Source of the DNA: Sulfitobacter sp. DFL-14
Lineage (GTDB): Bacteria; Pseudomonadota; Alphaproteobacteria; Rhodobacterales; Rhodobacteraceae
NCBI RefSeq assembly: GCF_003335585.1
Contig: NZ_QBFD01000005.1
Location: forward strand, 124,001 to 188,000
Direction: 5' to 3'
Length of the DNA stretch: 64,000 nucleotides
Shown: positions 52,855 through 61,323 of the stretch, in pieces
Layout: each line of letters starts with the position of its first letter
Numbering within the stretch: the stretch's first letter is position 1
The notes under the pieces: model-generated
What the model was told of the DNA's origin: nothing
Databases searched by the model: none
What the model saw: only the letters and a program-made list of their open reading frames with translations
Made by a program: the position numbers and the translations under genes

Positions 52855-53904
52855 ATGACAGATGCCACTATACGACTTACCGAACAAGGGATCGTAATCG
52901 CCCGTCGTCTATGGTCGGGTCAGCGTGTCTGGCTCGCCACCGCAGCAATTTTGGCGCTCGTTTGGGGCCTTGACCCCTCCCAAGGCCAGGAAAGTCTGTC
53001 CTTCGTCTTCGCGAACCTGCTCCAGACCGCCCCCTACCTGTTGCTCTCCATTGGCCTCGCCGCCTACGCAGGGGCAACGGGTGCCGACAATCTCATTGCT
53101 CGCGCCTTCACCGGTGCGCCAGTCGTCATGATCCTCGTCGCCGCCGCTTTTGGCGGTCTGTCGCCCTTCTGCTCCTGCGGGGTGATCCCGCTGATCGCAG
53201 CACTTCTCGCCATGGGCGTTCCGTTGTCCGCCGTCATGGCGTTCTGGCTGGCCTCCCCGGTGATCGATCCGTCGATGTTCGCGCTGACGGCGGGGGTACT
53301 CGGCTTCGAGTTTGCCATCGCCAAAACGCTCGCGGCTATCGGGCTGGGCCTGTTTGGTGGCTACGTGACGCTCATCCTCACCCGGTCGGGGGCTTTCGCG
53401 GATCCGCTGCGCGAGGGCGTGGGTAACGGCGGCTGCGGCGCGTCGGGTATCCGCAATCCCAAACCGCCTGTCTGGGCGTTCTGGCGGGATGAGGCCCGGC
53501 GCACAAAGTTCGGACGCGAAGCGTTGAAAACCTCGCTGTTCCTGTTCAAGTGGCTCTCCCTCGCCTTCGTTCTCGAAAGCCTGATGATCGCCTTTGTCCC
53601 CGCCGAATGGGTGGCGCAGGCCGTTGGCGGCGAGGGTTTCGTCTCGATCATGATCGCCACGCTGGTAGGCGTTCCGGCCTATCTCAACGGCTACGCTGCA
53701 TTGCCGCTCGTCTCCGGCTTGGTCGATCAGGGCATGGCTCCCGGTGCGGGACTCGCGTTCCTCGTCGCGGGCGGGGTGACATCGCTTCCGGCGGCTATCG
53801 CGGTATGGGCACTGGCCCGCCGCGCAGTCTTTGCGCTCTACATCGCCTTCGCGCTCACCGGGTCCATGGCGGCGGGGCTGCTGTTCCAGCTCTGGCTCGC
53901 TTGA
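52855..53904 (+). CDS. DUF318/ArsP-type permease
   Basis: The product is 349 residues with about eight membrane helices and the PF03773 signature GLSPFCSCGVIPLIAALLAMG near residue 101, with the paired cysteines of SPFCSC. Members of this family (ArsP) export methylarsenite or other trivalent organoarsenicals, or belong to ars operons with unclear function. The middle cytoplasmic stretch has GNGGCGASG. It starts 53 bases after arsR and its stop overlaps the next start. Confidence 0.82.
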   Translation: MTDATIRLTEQGIVIARRLWSGQRVWLATAAILALVWGLDPSQGQESLSFVFANLLQTAPYLLLSIGLAAYAGATGADNLIARAFTGAPVVMILVAAAFGGLSPFCSCGVIPLIAALLAMGVPLSAVMAFWLASPVIDPSMFALTAGVLGFEFAIAKTLAAIGLGLFGGYVTLILTRSGAFADPLREGVGNGGCGASGIRNPKPPVWAFWRDEARRTKFGREALKTSLFLFKWLSLAFVLESLMIAFVPAEWVAQAVGGEGFVSIMIATLVGVPAYLNGYAALPLVSGLVDQGMAPGAGLAFLVAGGVTSLPAAIAVWALARRAVFALYIAFALTGSMAAGLLFQLWLA

Positions 53905-54371
53905 TGGAGACTGCGTCCCCCGCCGGGTCGTTCCGGCACCTCCTCGTCGGCGTCGATGGGTCCGGCCCGGCCTGCCGGGCGGCGGTTGCAGCTGCGCGCC
54001 TGGCACTGACGCTCAATGCGCAGCTGACCTTTCTTGCCGTCGCGCGCGAGGTCCGGGCCTCCAAGGAGATCGAGGACTACGCAAAGCTGGAGGGCATCGA
54101 CACGCCAAGCCTGCCGCTGCTACGAAAGGAAGCCGAATTCTGTCTCGCTGCGGCGGTGATATCTGCGCGTGAGTTGGGACTGACGGGTCCGGGACGCCTC
54201 ATTCAGACCGGGGATGTGGCGCAGATGATCGCTCTCGTCTCGCGCACGCACGGAGCCGACTGCATCGTCCTCGGACGCAGCTCTCATGGGGCGGTGCGAT
54301 CACTGGTCATGGGCTCGGTCGCCAAAAAGGTAGGGAATGCCACCGATAGCGCATTGGTGTTGATTCCCTGA
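53904..54371 (+). CDS. Universal stress protein (UspA family)
   Basis: The product is 155 residues with the UspA fold: HLLVGVDGSGPACRAAVAAARLA at the start and the ATP-binding GADCIVLGRSSHGAVRSLVMGSVAKKV near residue 118 (G-X2-G-X9-G(S/T)-like). It starts inside the permease stop (TGATG), so its product is made with the permease. A Usp inside an ars operon is uncommon and may protect or regulate the exporter. The function here is inferred. Confidence 0.85.
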   Translation: METASPAGSFRHLLVGVDGSGPACRAAVAAARLALTLNAQLTFLAVAREVRASKEIEDYAKLEGIDTPSLPLLRKEAEFCLAAAVISARELGLTGPGRLIQTGDVAQMIALVSRTHGADCIVLGRSSHGAVRSLVMGSVAKKVGNATDSALVLIP

Positions 54372-54455
54372 CAGCGTAATGCGGCCAACGGTCGATTGAT
54401 CTTCCACCTCAGAAGTTGCTTGACTAAAGCTCAATGTATCAATACCTCCCGATAT

Positions 54456-54788
54456 ATGGATAAGATTCACGCTCTCGACGCCTTCGCCGCTCTCAGCCAG
54501 TCCACACGGCTCGATGTGTTCCGTTTGCTCATCAAGGCCGGGGATGCGGGCATATCGGCGGGCGACATCGGCGACACTCTCGGGGTGCGCCAGAATACGA
54601 TGTCGGCCAACCTGGGCGTCCTGGCCCGCTCCGGTCTGATTCGCAGCACGCGGGAAGGCCGAAGCATTCGCTACTTTGCCGACATGGACGGGATGCGCGG
54701 GCTGCTGGCCTTCCTGATGGAAGATTGCTGCGGTGGGCGCCCCGAGCTGTGCCAACCCGTCATCAATGAACTCGCCTGTGCCTGCTAG
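54456..54788 (+). CDS. Second ArsR-family metalloregulator
   Basis: The product is 110 residues. The winged helix (AALSQSTRLDVFRLLIKAGD, DIGDTLGVRQNTMSANLGVL) ends in EDCCGGRPELCQPVINELACAC with six cysteines, a Cys-rich arsenite-binding tail. I chose the ATG at 54456. There is TTGACT at 54418 but no clear ribosome site, so this message may also be nearly leaderless. It is followed by arsC after nine bases. Confidence 0.85.
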   Translation: MDKIHALDAFAALSQSTRLDVFRLLIKAGDAGISAGDIGDTLGVRQNTMSANLGVLARSGLIRSTREGRSIRYFADMDGMRGLLAFLMEDCCGGRPELCQPVINELACAC

Positions 54789-54797
54789 GAGGCTGTT

Positions 54798-55307
54798 ATG
54801 ACCAGAGATGCCTACAACGTCCTGTTCCTCTGCACCGGCAATTCCGCCCGGTCGATCATCGCGGAAGCGATCATGAACCGGGAGGGCATGGGTAAGTTCA
54901 AGGCCTTCTCCGCCGGATCGAAGCCTGGGACAGCACCCCATCCTTACACGCTCGACCTGCTCAAGGGTCTGAACCACGACACCGGCTTCGCGCGATCCAA
55001 GAGCTGGGACGAGTTCGCAGGTCCCGACGCGCCGCAAATGGATTTCGTGTTCACCGTCTGCGACAACGCCGCCGCCGAGGAATGCCCGTTCTGGCCGGGC
55101 CAGCCGATGACCGCCCATTGGGGCGTGCCCGATCCGGTAAAGGCCGAAGGCCCCGAGACCGCCCGGCGGTTCGCCTTCTCGGACACCTACCGGATGTTGC
55201 GCAGTCGTATCTCGATCTTCGTCAGCCTGCCCATCGGATCGCTCGACCGGATGGCGCTGCAACGCAACCTCGATGACATCGGCAAGACCACCGCCAAGGC
55301 CGACTGA
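54798..55307 (+). CDS. arsC: Arsenate reductase, thioredoxin-coupled (LMW-phosphatase type)
   Basis: The product is 169 residues with the phosphatase-like active-site loop [19 protein letters not shown] (CX5R near residue 13) and the redox Cys in [17 protein letters not shown] near 80-88. It reduces arsenate to arsenite for Acr3 export. It has a ribosome site GGAGGC before the start and is followed by acr3 after 23 bases. Confidence 0.92.
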   Translation: MTRDAYNVLFLCTGNSARSIIAEAIMNREGMGKFKAFSAGSKPGTAPHPYTLDLLKGLNHDTGFARSKSWDEFAGPDAPQMDFVFTVCDNAAAEECPFWPGQPMTAHWGVPDPVKAEGPETARRFAFSDTYRMLRSRISIFVSLPIGSLDRMALQRNLDDIGKTTAKAD

Positions 55308-55330
55308 TCACCAAAGACCGAAAGTCTGAC

Positions 55331-56398
55331 ATGACCGATACATCGCTTCCCGCTGCGGCGGGTCTAGGAACCTTTGAACGCTGGCTTTCCGTCTGGGTGG
55401 CGCTCGCCATCGGCGCGGGGCTGCTGCTGGGCAATCTCTTTTCGGGTCTTTTTTCCTTTCTGGCCTCGCTGGAGGTGGCCTCGGTCAACCTGCCCGTCGC
55501 TGTCCTCATCTGGGCGATGGTCTATCCGATGATGGTTGGCGTGGATTTCGGCGCGTTGCGGCAGGTCGGAGACAAGCCGAAAGGGCTGGTCGTGACGCTG
55601 GTGGTGAACTGGCTGATCAAACCCTTCACCATGGCCACGCTCGGCGTGCTGTTCTTCGAGTATGTCTTCGCGGGTCTGATCCCGCCCGACGACGCGCAGG
55701 CCTATCTCGCGGGCGTGATCCTGCTGGGGGCCGCGCCCTGCACCGCGATGGTGTTCGTCTGGTCGAACCTCACGCGCGGCGATGCGACCTACACGCTTGT
55801 GCAGGTCAGTGTGAACGACGTGATCATGGTTTTTGCCTTCGCACCCATCGTAGCCTTCTTGCTGGGCGTGACGGACATCGTCGTGCCGTGGGATACGCTG
55901 CTGCTGTCGGTCGGCCTCTACGTCCTTCTGCCTCTGCTGGCAGGGTATCTGACGCGCCGGAACCTTGTCGCGAAAGGCGGCGAACGGTCGGTCGATGCGT
56001 TTAAGTCCCGCGTGCAGCCGTTCTCGATCATCGGGCTGCTGGTGACGGTGGTGCTGCTGTTCGGGTTTAAGGGCGAGGTCATCCTCGACCGGCCGCTCGT
56101 CATCGTGCTTATCGCCGTGCCGCTGCTGATCCAGTCCTACGGCATCTTCTTCGTGGCCTATGGCGCGGCGCGCGCCTGGGGTATCCCGTTCAACGTGGCG
56201 GCTCCCTGCGCCATAATCGGCACGTCCAACTTCTTCGAACTGGCCGTCGCCGTCGCGATCAGCCTGTTCGGGCTGGGATCGGGAGCTGCCCTTGCAACGG
56301 TCGTCGGTGTCCTCGTGGAAGTGCCGGTGATGCTTTCGCTCGTCGCCTTCGCCAACAGGACGCGGCACTGGTTTCCGGCGGAAGGGGATGCGTCGTGA
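55331..56398 (+). CDS. acr3: Arsenite efflux transporter ACR3
   Basis: The product is 355 residues with about ten membrane helices and the conserved ACR3 features [20 protein letters not shown] near residue 55, [19 protein letters not shown] (essential Cys) near 137 and [18 protein letters not shown] near 296. It exports arsenite from the cytoplasm by proton-motive force. The following arsC pseudogene starts inside its stop codon. Confidence 0.94.
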   Translation: MTDTSLPAAAGLGTFERWLSVWVALAIGAGLLLGNLFSGLFSFLASLEVASVNLPVAVLIWAMVYPMMVGVDFGALRQVGDKPKGLVVTLVVNWLIKPFTMATLGVLFFEYVFAGLIPPDDAQAYLAGVILLGAAPCTAMVFVWSNLTRGDATYTLVQVSVNDVIMVFAFAPIVAFLLGVTDIVVPWDTLLLSVGLYVLLPLLAGYLTRRNLVAKGGERSVDAFKSRVQPFSIIGLLVTVVLLFGFKGEVILDRPLVIVLIAVPLLIQSYGIFFVAYGAARAWGIPFNVAAPCAIIGTSNFFELAVAVAISLFGLGSGAALATVVGVLVEVPVMLSLVAFANRTRHWFPAEGDAS

Positions 56399-56559
56399 CC
56401 GTCGTCATTCACCACAATCCCGACTGAGGCACCTCGCGCAACGTGCCAGTCGTCATCGACTACCTCAAGACCGGCTGGACCCCGCCTGCAGCTTCTGGCC
56501 CCATGGTGAAAGAGGACGGCGCGCCGTTGATCGACACAGAAGGAAACCGCGTTGGCTGA
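56395..56559 (+). pseudogene. Broken glutaredoxin-type arsenate reductase gene
   Basis: A GTG at 56395 opens TVVIHHNPD, then an in-frame TGA where the catalytic Cys should be (NPDCGTSRN in relatives), then GTSRN, VPVVIDYLKTGWT and the C-terminal VKEDGAPLIDTEGNRVG. The frame is open for 55 codons apart from that TGA. Compared with ArsC of about 140 residues, most of the middle is missing through two in-frame deletions. It cannot make a normal enzyme. TGA at a catalytic Cys recalls selenocysteine, but the deletions argue for decay. Confidence 0.75.
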
Positions 56560-56643
56560 AACTCCAAACCTTGAAGAAGCGCATTTCCACCCCATCGACA
56601 CGGATCATCTGCTGATGCCCGAACGGGCGACATATGCCCCGCG
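56552..56643 (+). pseudogene. arsH: N-terminal fragment of arsH, cut by an IS6-family element
   Basis: From the TTG at 56552, which overlaps the end of the arsC relic, the frame reads AETPNLEEAHFHPIDTDHLL and MPERATYAPR, the N-terminal arm of ArsH (an NADPH-FMN reductase that detoxifies organoarsenicals). It ends at the left end of the IS6 element, just before the LLLYGS flavodoxin motif would begin. The rest of arsH is not on the other side of the element, so the insertion went with a deletion. Confidence 0.7.
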
Positions 56644-57463
56644 CAGGTGTTGTCACGTTAACGGGCCTGAGGTTGCTGGTGCATTGTTCTGGGCGTAGGC
56701 GGTGTCGATGCAGGCATTGAAAATCAGCTACAAGCGTCACCGGTTTCCGCTGCAGATCATTGCTCATGTTGTCTGGCTCTACGCCCGGTTCAATTTGAGC
56801 CTGCGCGAGGTCGAGGAGTTGATGCTGGAACGTGGCGTGGACGTTTCGTATGAAACGACCCGGCGCTGGACCGTCAAGTTCGGCCCGCTGATCGCCCACG
56901 TTCTACGGCGACGGCAGCATCGCCCCGGCGATGTCTGGCATCTGGACGAAGTCGTCGTAAAGATCGCGAGCCGGTCTTACTGGCTCTGGCGCGCGGTCGA
57001 CCAACACGGCGTTGTTATTGGGGAAATCCTACAATCGAGGCGCAACAAGCGCGCTGCATAGCGGCTTTTGATCAAGCTGATGAAACGTTGGGGTTTCGTA
57101 CCCAAAAGGATCATTACGGATAAACTGCGATCCTATGCTGCTGCCAAGCGTGAGGTGGCTCCCGGCCTTGATCATTGGTCCCACAAGGGGCTCAATAACC
57201 GTGCAGAAAACAGCCATCTCCCTTTTCGAAAACGAGAGCGGGTGATGCAGGGTTTCCGATCGCCGGGTAGTTTACAACGCTTCGTCTCGATGCAATCTGC
57301 AACCCGTAATTCCTTCTCCGTACCAGCCCGCCGTCGTTCCGCTCTCACCATCCGCTACCATCGGTTAGAAGCATTCGAGGCGTGGAAATCCGCGGCAAAC
57401 GTCGCTTAATCAACGATCGGCATGCCAACTTGCAAGCTCGGCGAGTTAACGTGACAACACCTG
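56644..57463 (+). mobile_element. IS6-family insertion element, 820 bp
   Basis: Perfect 19-bp terminal inverted repeats CAGGTGTTGTCACGTTAAC (56644-56662) and GTTAACGTGACAACACCTG (57445-57463) bound one transposase gene. Length and gene content fit IS6. The eight-base flanks (GCCCCGCG and GCGGACGC) do not match, so there is no target duplication. This points to rearrangement across the element. Confidence 0.85.
56702..57409 (+). pseudogene. IS6-family transposase with an in-frame stop
   Basis: The frame reads SYKRHRFPLQIIAHVVWLYA, SLREVEELMLERGVDVSYET, DVWHLDEVVVKI (first catalytic Asp), SYWLWRAVDQ, then a TAG at 57059-57061 in place of a Lys codon, then LIKLMKRWGFVPKRIITDKL (second Asp) and SHKGLNNRAENSHLPFRKRE (Glu). 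All three DDE positions survive. Apart from the single TAG the gene is complete, so it is a recent nonsense mutation. Confidence 0.85.
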
Positions 57464-57464
57464 G

Positions 57465-57767
57465 CGGACGCATCTGCTGGTCCGGCTCGATCACGATATC
57501 GGGCAGTCTGCCGATGCCAAACTGGCCGCGTTGCGCGACGAACTGACCACCTTCCCGGTGTCAGGTGGGTCCGCGCCGATGCGGTCTGATCCGCGGCAAG
57601 AGGGGCGCATTGCCGTGCCGCTGCGGTTGAAAAGCGAAGCCGAGCCGCTTTTGTTTCTCAGCACGACGACGGTGTTCGGGACGGCGGTGGACGTGACCCT
57701 GTCAGAGGTGACGATCGAGGCATTCTTTTCGGCCGATGACCGGACGGCGCGGGCCATTCTTGAGTAA
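57465..57767 (+). pseudogene. C-terminal fragment of an XRE-family regulator (MmyB-like domain)
   Basis: Directly after the IS6 element the frame reads RTHLLVRLDHDIGQSADAKL, then IAVPLRLKSEAEPLLFLSTT, TVFGTAVDVTLSEVTIEAFF and ends SADDRTARAILE. The last part matches the C-terminal ligand-binding domain of MmyB-type regulators. The N-terminal helix-turn-helix lies beyond the element and is not found. No start with a ribosome site is seen. Confidence 0.65.
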
Positions 57768-57906
57768 ATCGCGGACCGGATCGCGATATTCTGTCTCATG
57801 CCAGCCAAACGCGACAAGCGGCTCCTTGCCGGTCGGGTTGAAACGACAGGGACGCCGCAGCAGATAAAGAAAGTGGTTGGAAGAATTTCCGGACGAGGAG
57901 GCCGGA

Positions 57907-58803
57907 ATGAGCATCGTCATGATCATCATCCTGCTGGCGGTCTGCATCCTCTTGCCGCTCTACTACAGCGCTCGGGCCTTTCGCGTTGCGGAAAGCTCGA
58001 AAGTCGGCTGGCTGATCATTATTGCCGAGGCAGGTGTCATCGTGACGCTCGTCTTTCTTGTCGGCCGCTGGGACATCGCCGGGTATTACACGCGCTTGGT
58101 GTTGCTTGCTCTGTTCATGGCGGCGGTCGCGTGGTCGTTGCGTCGGCATCTGTCGCGTCCATGGCGACCGGCGGCGGGCACGTGGCGACGCTATCGCGGC
58201 ACGGCGCTGTCGCTCGCCCTTTTCACCGTGGCGCTTATCTATGTCGTCTCGGGCATAGTGCCACCATCGGGGACGCGACCACTGGAGTTTCCCCTGAAAG
58301 ACGGACGTTTCTTCGTGGCGCAGGCGGGGGACGTCACCCTGCTCAACCATCATGCGGGCCATCCCGAACAGCGTTTCGCCGCCGATATCACCGCGATTTA
58401 TCCGCAAGGGTTCCGCGCACGCGGGCTGCTGCCGCATGACCTGAATAGCTACGCTATTTTCGGCGCGCCAGTCGTCAGCCCCTGTGCGGGCGAGGTCGTG
58501 GCGGCGCGTGGCGACCTGCCCGATCTCATCCCGCCGGAGCGAGACCGCGAGAACGTGCGCGGCAACCACGTCATCCTTGCCTGTGGTGACTTGAACGTCG
58601 AACTGGCGCATTTCATGCAAAACAGTGTCACCGTCGAAACCGGGGATCTTGTCGCGGTCAGCGACCCATTGGGCAGGGTTGGCAATTCAGGCAACACGAC
58701 CGAGCCGCATCTGCACATTCATGCCGTCGATCCGAGCACGGACACCGGTGTGCCGATGCGCTTCGACGGGCGGTATCCGGTCCGCAACAGTGTCTTTCAA
58801 TGA
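57907..58803 (+). CDS. M23-family membrane metallopeptidase
   Basis: The product is 298 residues. Four hydrophobic segments in the first 115 residues (SIVMIIILLAVCILLPLYY, VGWLIIIAEAGVIVTLVFLV, LVLLALFMAAVAWS, TALSLALFTVALIYVVSGIV) anchor a C-terminal M23 domain with RFAADI (Asp ligand), ASPCAGEVV-like SPCAGEVVAARGD and the HLHIHAVD motif. M23 enzymes cut peptidoglycan cross-links or bind them. The start at 57907 is set by GAGGAGG before it. Confidence 0.82.
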   Translation: MSIVMIIILLAVCILLPLYYSARAFRVAESSKVGWLIIIAEAGVIVTLVFLVGRWDIAGYYTRLVLLALFMAAVAWSLRRHLSRPWRPAAGTWRRYRGTALSLALFTVALIYVVSGIVPPSGTRPLEFPLKDGRFFVAQAGDVTLLNHHAGHPEQRFAADITAIYPQGFRARGLLPHDLNSYAIFGAPVVSPCAGEVVAARGDLPDLIPPERDRENVRGNHVILACGDLNVELAHFMQNSVTVETGDLVAVSDPLGRVGNSGNTTEPHLHIHAVDPSTDTGVPMRFDGRYPVRNSVFQ

Positions 58804-58819
58804 AACGGAGATCAGAACG

Positions 58820-59035
58820 ATGAACCAATTCCTTGTCCCGGCTCTGCAGAACGGTCTGGCCGTCTTTGTAGGGTTGTTTGTCCTGTGGTCGATCCTGAAG
58901 TTTGCGACCTGGCCGCAACGCACCGCCTATGCGGGCATTGCCGCTGCGGTATCGGCATTGGCACATCTCGTCATTGCAAGCCAATCCTCTTTTCGGCATA
59001 GTAGTTGTCGCGCGGGGTGTGTAGAAAGCGTGTAA
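58820..59035 (+). CDS. Small membrane protein (71 aa)
   Basis: The frame reads MNQFLVPALQNGLAVFVGLF and has two hydrophobic helices (residues about 5-27 and 36-53). It follows the M23 gene after 16 bases with GGAGATC before the start, so the two may be co-translated. The C-terminal tail (FRHSSCRAGCVESV) looks unrelated and could be the product of a frame loss. I do not recognise the family. Confidence 0.5.
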   Translation: MNQFLVPALQNGLAVFVGLFVLWSILKFATWPQRTAYAGIAAAVSALAHLVIASQSSFRHSSCRAGCVESV

Positions 59036-59135
59036 GGACAGGCAACATCGGCAACATTCCTGTTTCAGTCCTGATGCGGGCTTCAACTTGCGACTCTAAT
59101 CTAGTCAGCTCGAAAGCAGTTGGATCGGTCCACAG

Positions 59136-59402
59136 TCAAAGCGTGTCCTCGGCCTCGGGTTCGCCACTGACATTTTCGTTCAGGATATCCTTGATTTCCG
59201 CCACGAGTTCGGCCCGGTTCGGATCCGGATTTTCGTCCTGCTCCTTCGCCAGGCGGGTCAACACACTCTTGAGCCAACCCTTGCGTCCGGCTGCGGGATA
59301 GCCCTCATCCGTCAGGATATTCATAATTTCATTGCGCGATAGTTCTTCTCCGATCTCGGGGAACTGCCGTGAATCTTCAGCCGGTTTTCTGTCGTCTGTC
59401 AT
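59136..59402 (-). CDS. Small acidic hypothetical protein (88 aa)
   Basis: The product is soluble, very acidic and helical (LSRNEIMNILTDEGYPAAGR, WLKSVLTRLAKEQDENPDPN). I do not recognise the family. It lies 25 bases downstream of an exchanger fragment on the same strand and may have been its neighbour in the source genome. Confidence 0.5.
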   Translation of the reverse strand: MTDDRKPAEDSRQFPEIGEELSRNEIMNILTDEGYPAAGRKGWLKSVLTRLAKEQDENPDPNRAELVAEIKDILNENVSGEPEAEDTL

Positions 59403-59427
59403 GTCAACGTCCTTTCGGTTTCCTTGT

Positions 59428-59712
59428 TTATCGCAACGTGAACAGCAGGGACACGCCGCCCAAATAAATCACGGCCACGGCGTATGAATCGAGGCCGATT
59501 CCAAACAGCGCGGGATCGCGGCGCTCGATCAGCCCGACGACATAGATGGCAGTGACGGCAATCCCGATCAGACCGGCGACGATGGAGAACATACCGACTT
59601 CGTTCAGGACCGCCCCACCTGGAAAGAACAGATCGACCAGAAAGATTACCCCGATATCGAACAGGTTGGTGCCGAAGATGTCGGAGACAGCCATGACATA
59701 ACGGCCGAGTTT
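59428..59712 (-). pseudogene. C-terminal fragment of a cation exchanger
   Basis: About 95 residues (GRYVMAVSDIFGTNLFDIG, FLVDLFFPGGAVLNEVGMFS, AIYVVGLIERRDPALFGIGL, then a hydrophobic end) match the last helices of sodium/calcium exchanger-type proteins. The N-terminal part is missing because a LysR gene fragment is joined at about 59700. Confidence 0.7.
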
Positions 59713-60197
59713 GACAAGATGAATTCGGAGAACAGGCTGTTGTTTACGCTGTGCATGTAGAGCGCGGCAAGATCGAGGTCACCCCGAAGCAACCAGTCGT
59801 AAAGATGACCGCTGAGGCCTTCGACGAGGCTGAGCCGGACCAGCGGGTAGGAATCCAGGAAGCGCTTGAGCAGCGGGGTGGTCAGCGTCGAGCCCAGGCT
59901 GGCGGGAAGGCCACAGGTGATTTCGCCCGCGACCGACTTGCTGAGTTCGGACATGTCGGCGCGGGCGACCTCGATCCGTTCGGTGATGTCGCGTGCATGG
60001 TCCAGAAGTTGCCGCCCGGCCGGCGTCAGCACGATGCCGCGACCGTGCCTGAGAAAAAGCTGTGCGCCTAATTCCGTTTCTAGGAGCTTGATCTGTTTGC
60101 TGATGGCGGATTGCCCGAGGCCCATGGACCGCGCAGCATTGGTGAAGCCCCCCATGTCGGCGACCAGCAGAAAGTACTTTAACTGCTTGATGTCCAT
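59646..60197 (-). pseudogene. Truncated LysR-family regulator
   Basis: The first 165 residues or so are a good LysR protein: helix-turn-helix (YFLLVADMGGFTNAARSMGL, QSAISKQIKLLETELGAQLF) and the start of the ligand domain (GEITCGLPASLGSTLTTPLL, LLRGDLDLAAL). At about 59700 it runs into the exchanger fragment and stops in a foreign frame. The second half of the ligand domain is gone. It lies just after the nitrile hydratase genes and may once have regulated them. Confidence 0.82.
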
Positions 60198-60242
60198 CGT
60201 GTCAGATCCGCTGAACCGGCATGAAAGTGCCTGAGGGTTGCA

Positions 60243-60686
60243 TCAGACCTGGCACGCGCGATCAACGAAAACGGGTTCAGCCGCCGGGGTTCCCTGCGCA
60301 TGGTGGTGGTGATGATCGTGATGCACATGATCCTGTGGGGGCAGAGTCAGGCAAAGTTCGATGGGATCGCCATGAGGTGTGGCGAGGTACGCCCGGCGCC
60401 AGTGCTCTGCCATTTCCGCGACCTGCGCATCGCCGATGTCCGACTTTTCGGCAAGCAGTGACTGCAAGGTATCCATCCAGATGTTGAAATAATCGTCCAG
60501 CGTCTGGTTCTGCGGTCCCGCTGCCAGATTGGTGGAGAAGCGTTCACCCCATTCGCTCCAGCTAAAGAGGTCGTGACGGCTGGCGTCGACGGTCAGGGTG
60601 AAGAGAGACGCCTGCGCAGGATCGTTGAACGTCTGGGTATCGAGTGCTGTGGAATACACGCTTTCATCAGCGGCTTCAGCTTTCAT
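60243..60686 (-). CDS. Nitrile hydratase accessory protein
   Basis: The product is 147 residues and resembles the activator protein of cobalt-type nitrile hydratases (LFSWSEWGERFSTNLA and a helical DDYFNIWMDTLQSLLAEK region near residues 55-75, WRRAYLATPHGDPIEL near 100). A His-rich tail (HVHHDHHHHHAQG) near residue 123 could bind cobalt. It shuttles the alpha subunit and inserts the metal in this family. The start at 60686 overlaps the beta subunit stop by 11 bases. Confidence 0.82.
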   Translation of the reverse strand: MKAEAADESVYSTALDTQTFNDPAQASLFTLTVDASRHDLFSWSEWGERFSTNLAAGPQNQTLDDYFNIWMDTLQSLLAEKSDIGDAQVAEMAEHWRRAYLATPHGDPIELCLTLPPQDHVHHDHHHHHAQGTPAAEPVFVDRACQV

Positions 60687-61323
60687 GGGCCATGCGCTCC
60701 GATATGTAGGGTTCGTAGATTTCGATCTGAACGGATGTGTTTTCCTCGCAGCCACTGCCCCAGATTTCGTCACCGGTGAAACGGACGGAATAAACATGCT
60801 GGTTTTCCGGCCGGTCCGAGGCGTAGGCATCGGCAAAGCGAAAGATGCCTTTGTAGTCTTCTATCCTGCCTACGCGACCGCGCAGGAAGTGTGGCAGGCG
60901 GGTATGTGTCGGGACACTGTCGTGGCGCATTCGGACACTTTCGCCAACGCTGTAGATCGGGGCAGGAAGCGGGGGCGGTTCCGGGATCCGCAAGGTGCGG
61001 AAACCATCCCATAACTCGTCGCCTGAAATCCGGCGCGCGCCGGGTATCTCTGACTGATCCGATTCAGCGGTGATGCCCGCTTCGCGGTACAGCCGTTCGA
61101 CCATGCCCAGCCAGCGCTCCCAATAGGGTGTATTCAGGTAATCGGAAGGGTCCACGTTTTCCATGTAGTAGCGGGTCTTGTCGATGTTGTAGACGCCCTG
61201 CATGACCGACAGCATGTTGATGGCGAAAATACGTCTCTGCGCATCATTGGCGAAGGTGGTTTCATTGGTCGTGTCGACGCGCCCGAAGCCGTGAAAGCCG
61301 CCCATATCATGTATGCCGTCCAT
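60676..61323 (-). CDS. nthB: Nitrile hydratase beta subunit
   Basis: The product is 215 residues starting MDGIHDMGGFHGFGRVD, the usual beta-subunit opening. It continues with YMENVDPSDYLNTPYWERWL and the C-terminal beta barrel (FLRGRVGRIEDYKGIFRFAD, VYSVRFTGDEIWG, VQIEIYEPYI). It forms the alpha-beta heterodimer that hydrates nitriles to amides. Its start shares a base with the alpha subunit stop. Confidence 0.93.
   Translation of the reverse strand: MDGIHDMGGFHGFGRVDTTNETTFANDAQRRIFAINMLSVMQGVYNIDKTRYYMENVDPSDYLNTPYWERWLGMVERLYREAGITAESDQSEIPGARRISGDELWDGFRTLRIPEPPPLPAPIYSVGESVRMRHDSVPTHTRLPHFLRGRVGRIEDYKGIFRFADAYASDRPENQHVYSVRFTGDEIWGSGCEENTSVQIEIYEPYISERMAHES

Noticed and set aside
52909-54006. 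A 365-codon open frame on the minus strand opposite the ArsP-type permease
   Set aside because: Extremely rich in Arg, Glu, Asp and Gly, the usual sign of an antisense membrane-protein shadow.
55364-56368. A 334-codon open frame on the minus strand opposite acr3
   Set aside because: Antisense of a membrane transporter. It is rich in His, Asp, Arg and Gln without any domain.
56395-56559. A functional selenocysteine-containing arsenate reductase
   Set aside because: The in-frame TGA sits at the catalytic Cys, but two deletions leave only about 55 codons, so no functional reductase can be made. It is kept only as a point to check in relatives.
56636-57471. An 8-bp target duplication around the IS6 element
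   Set aside because: The flanks GCCCCGCG and GCGGACGC, and shifted versions, do not match, so no duplication is claimed.
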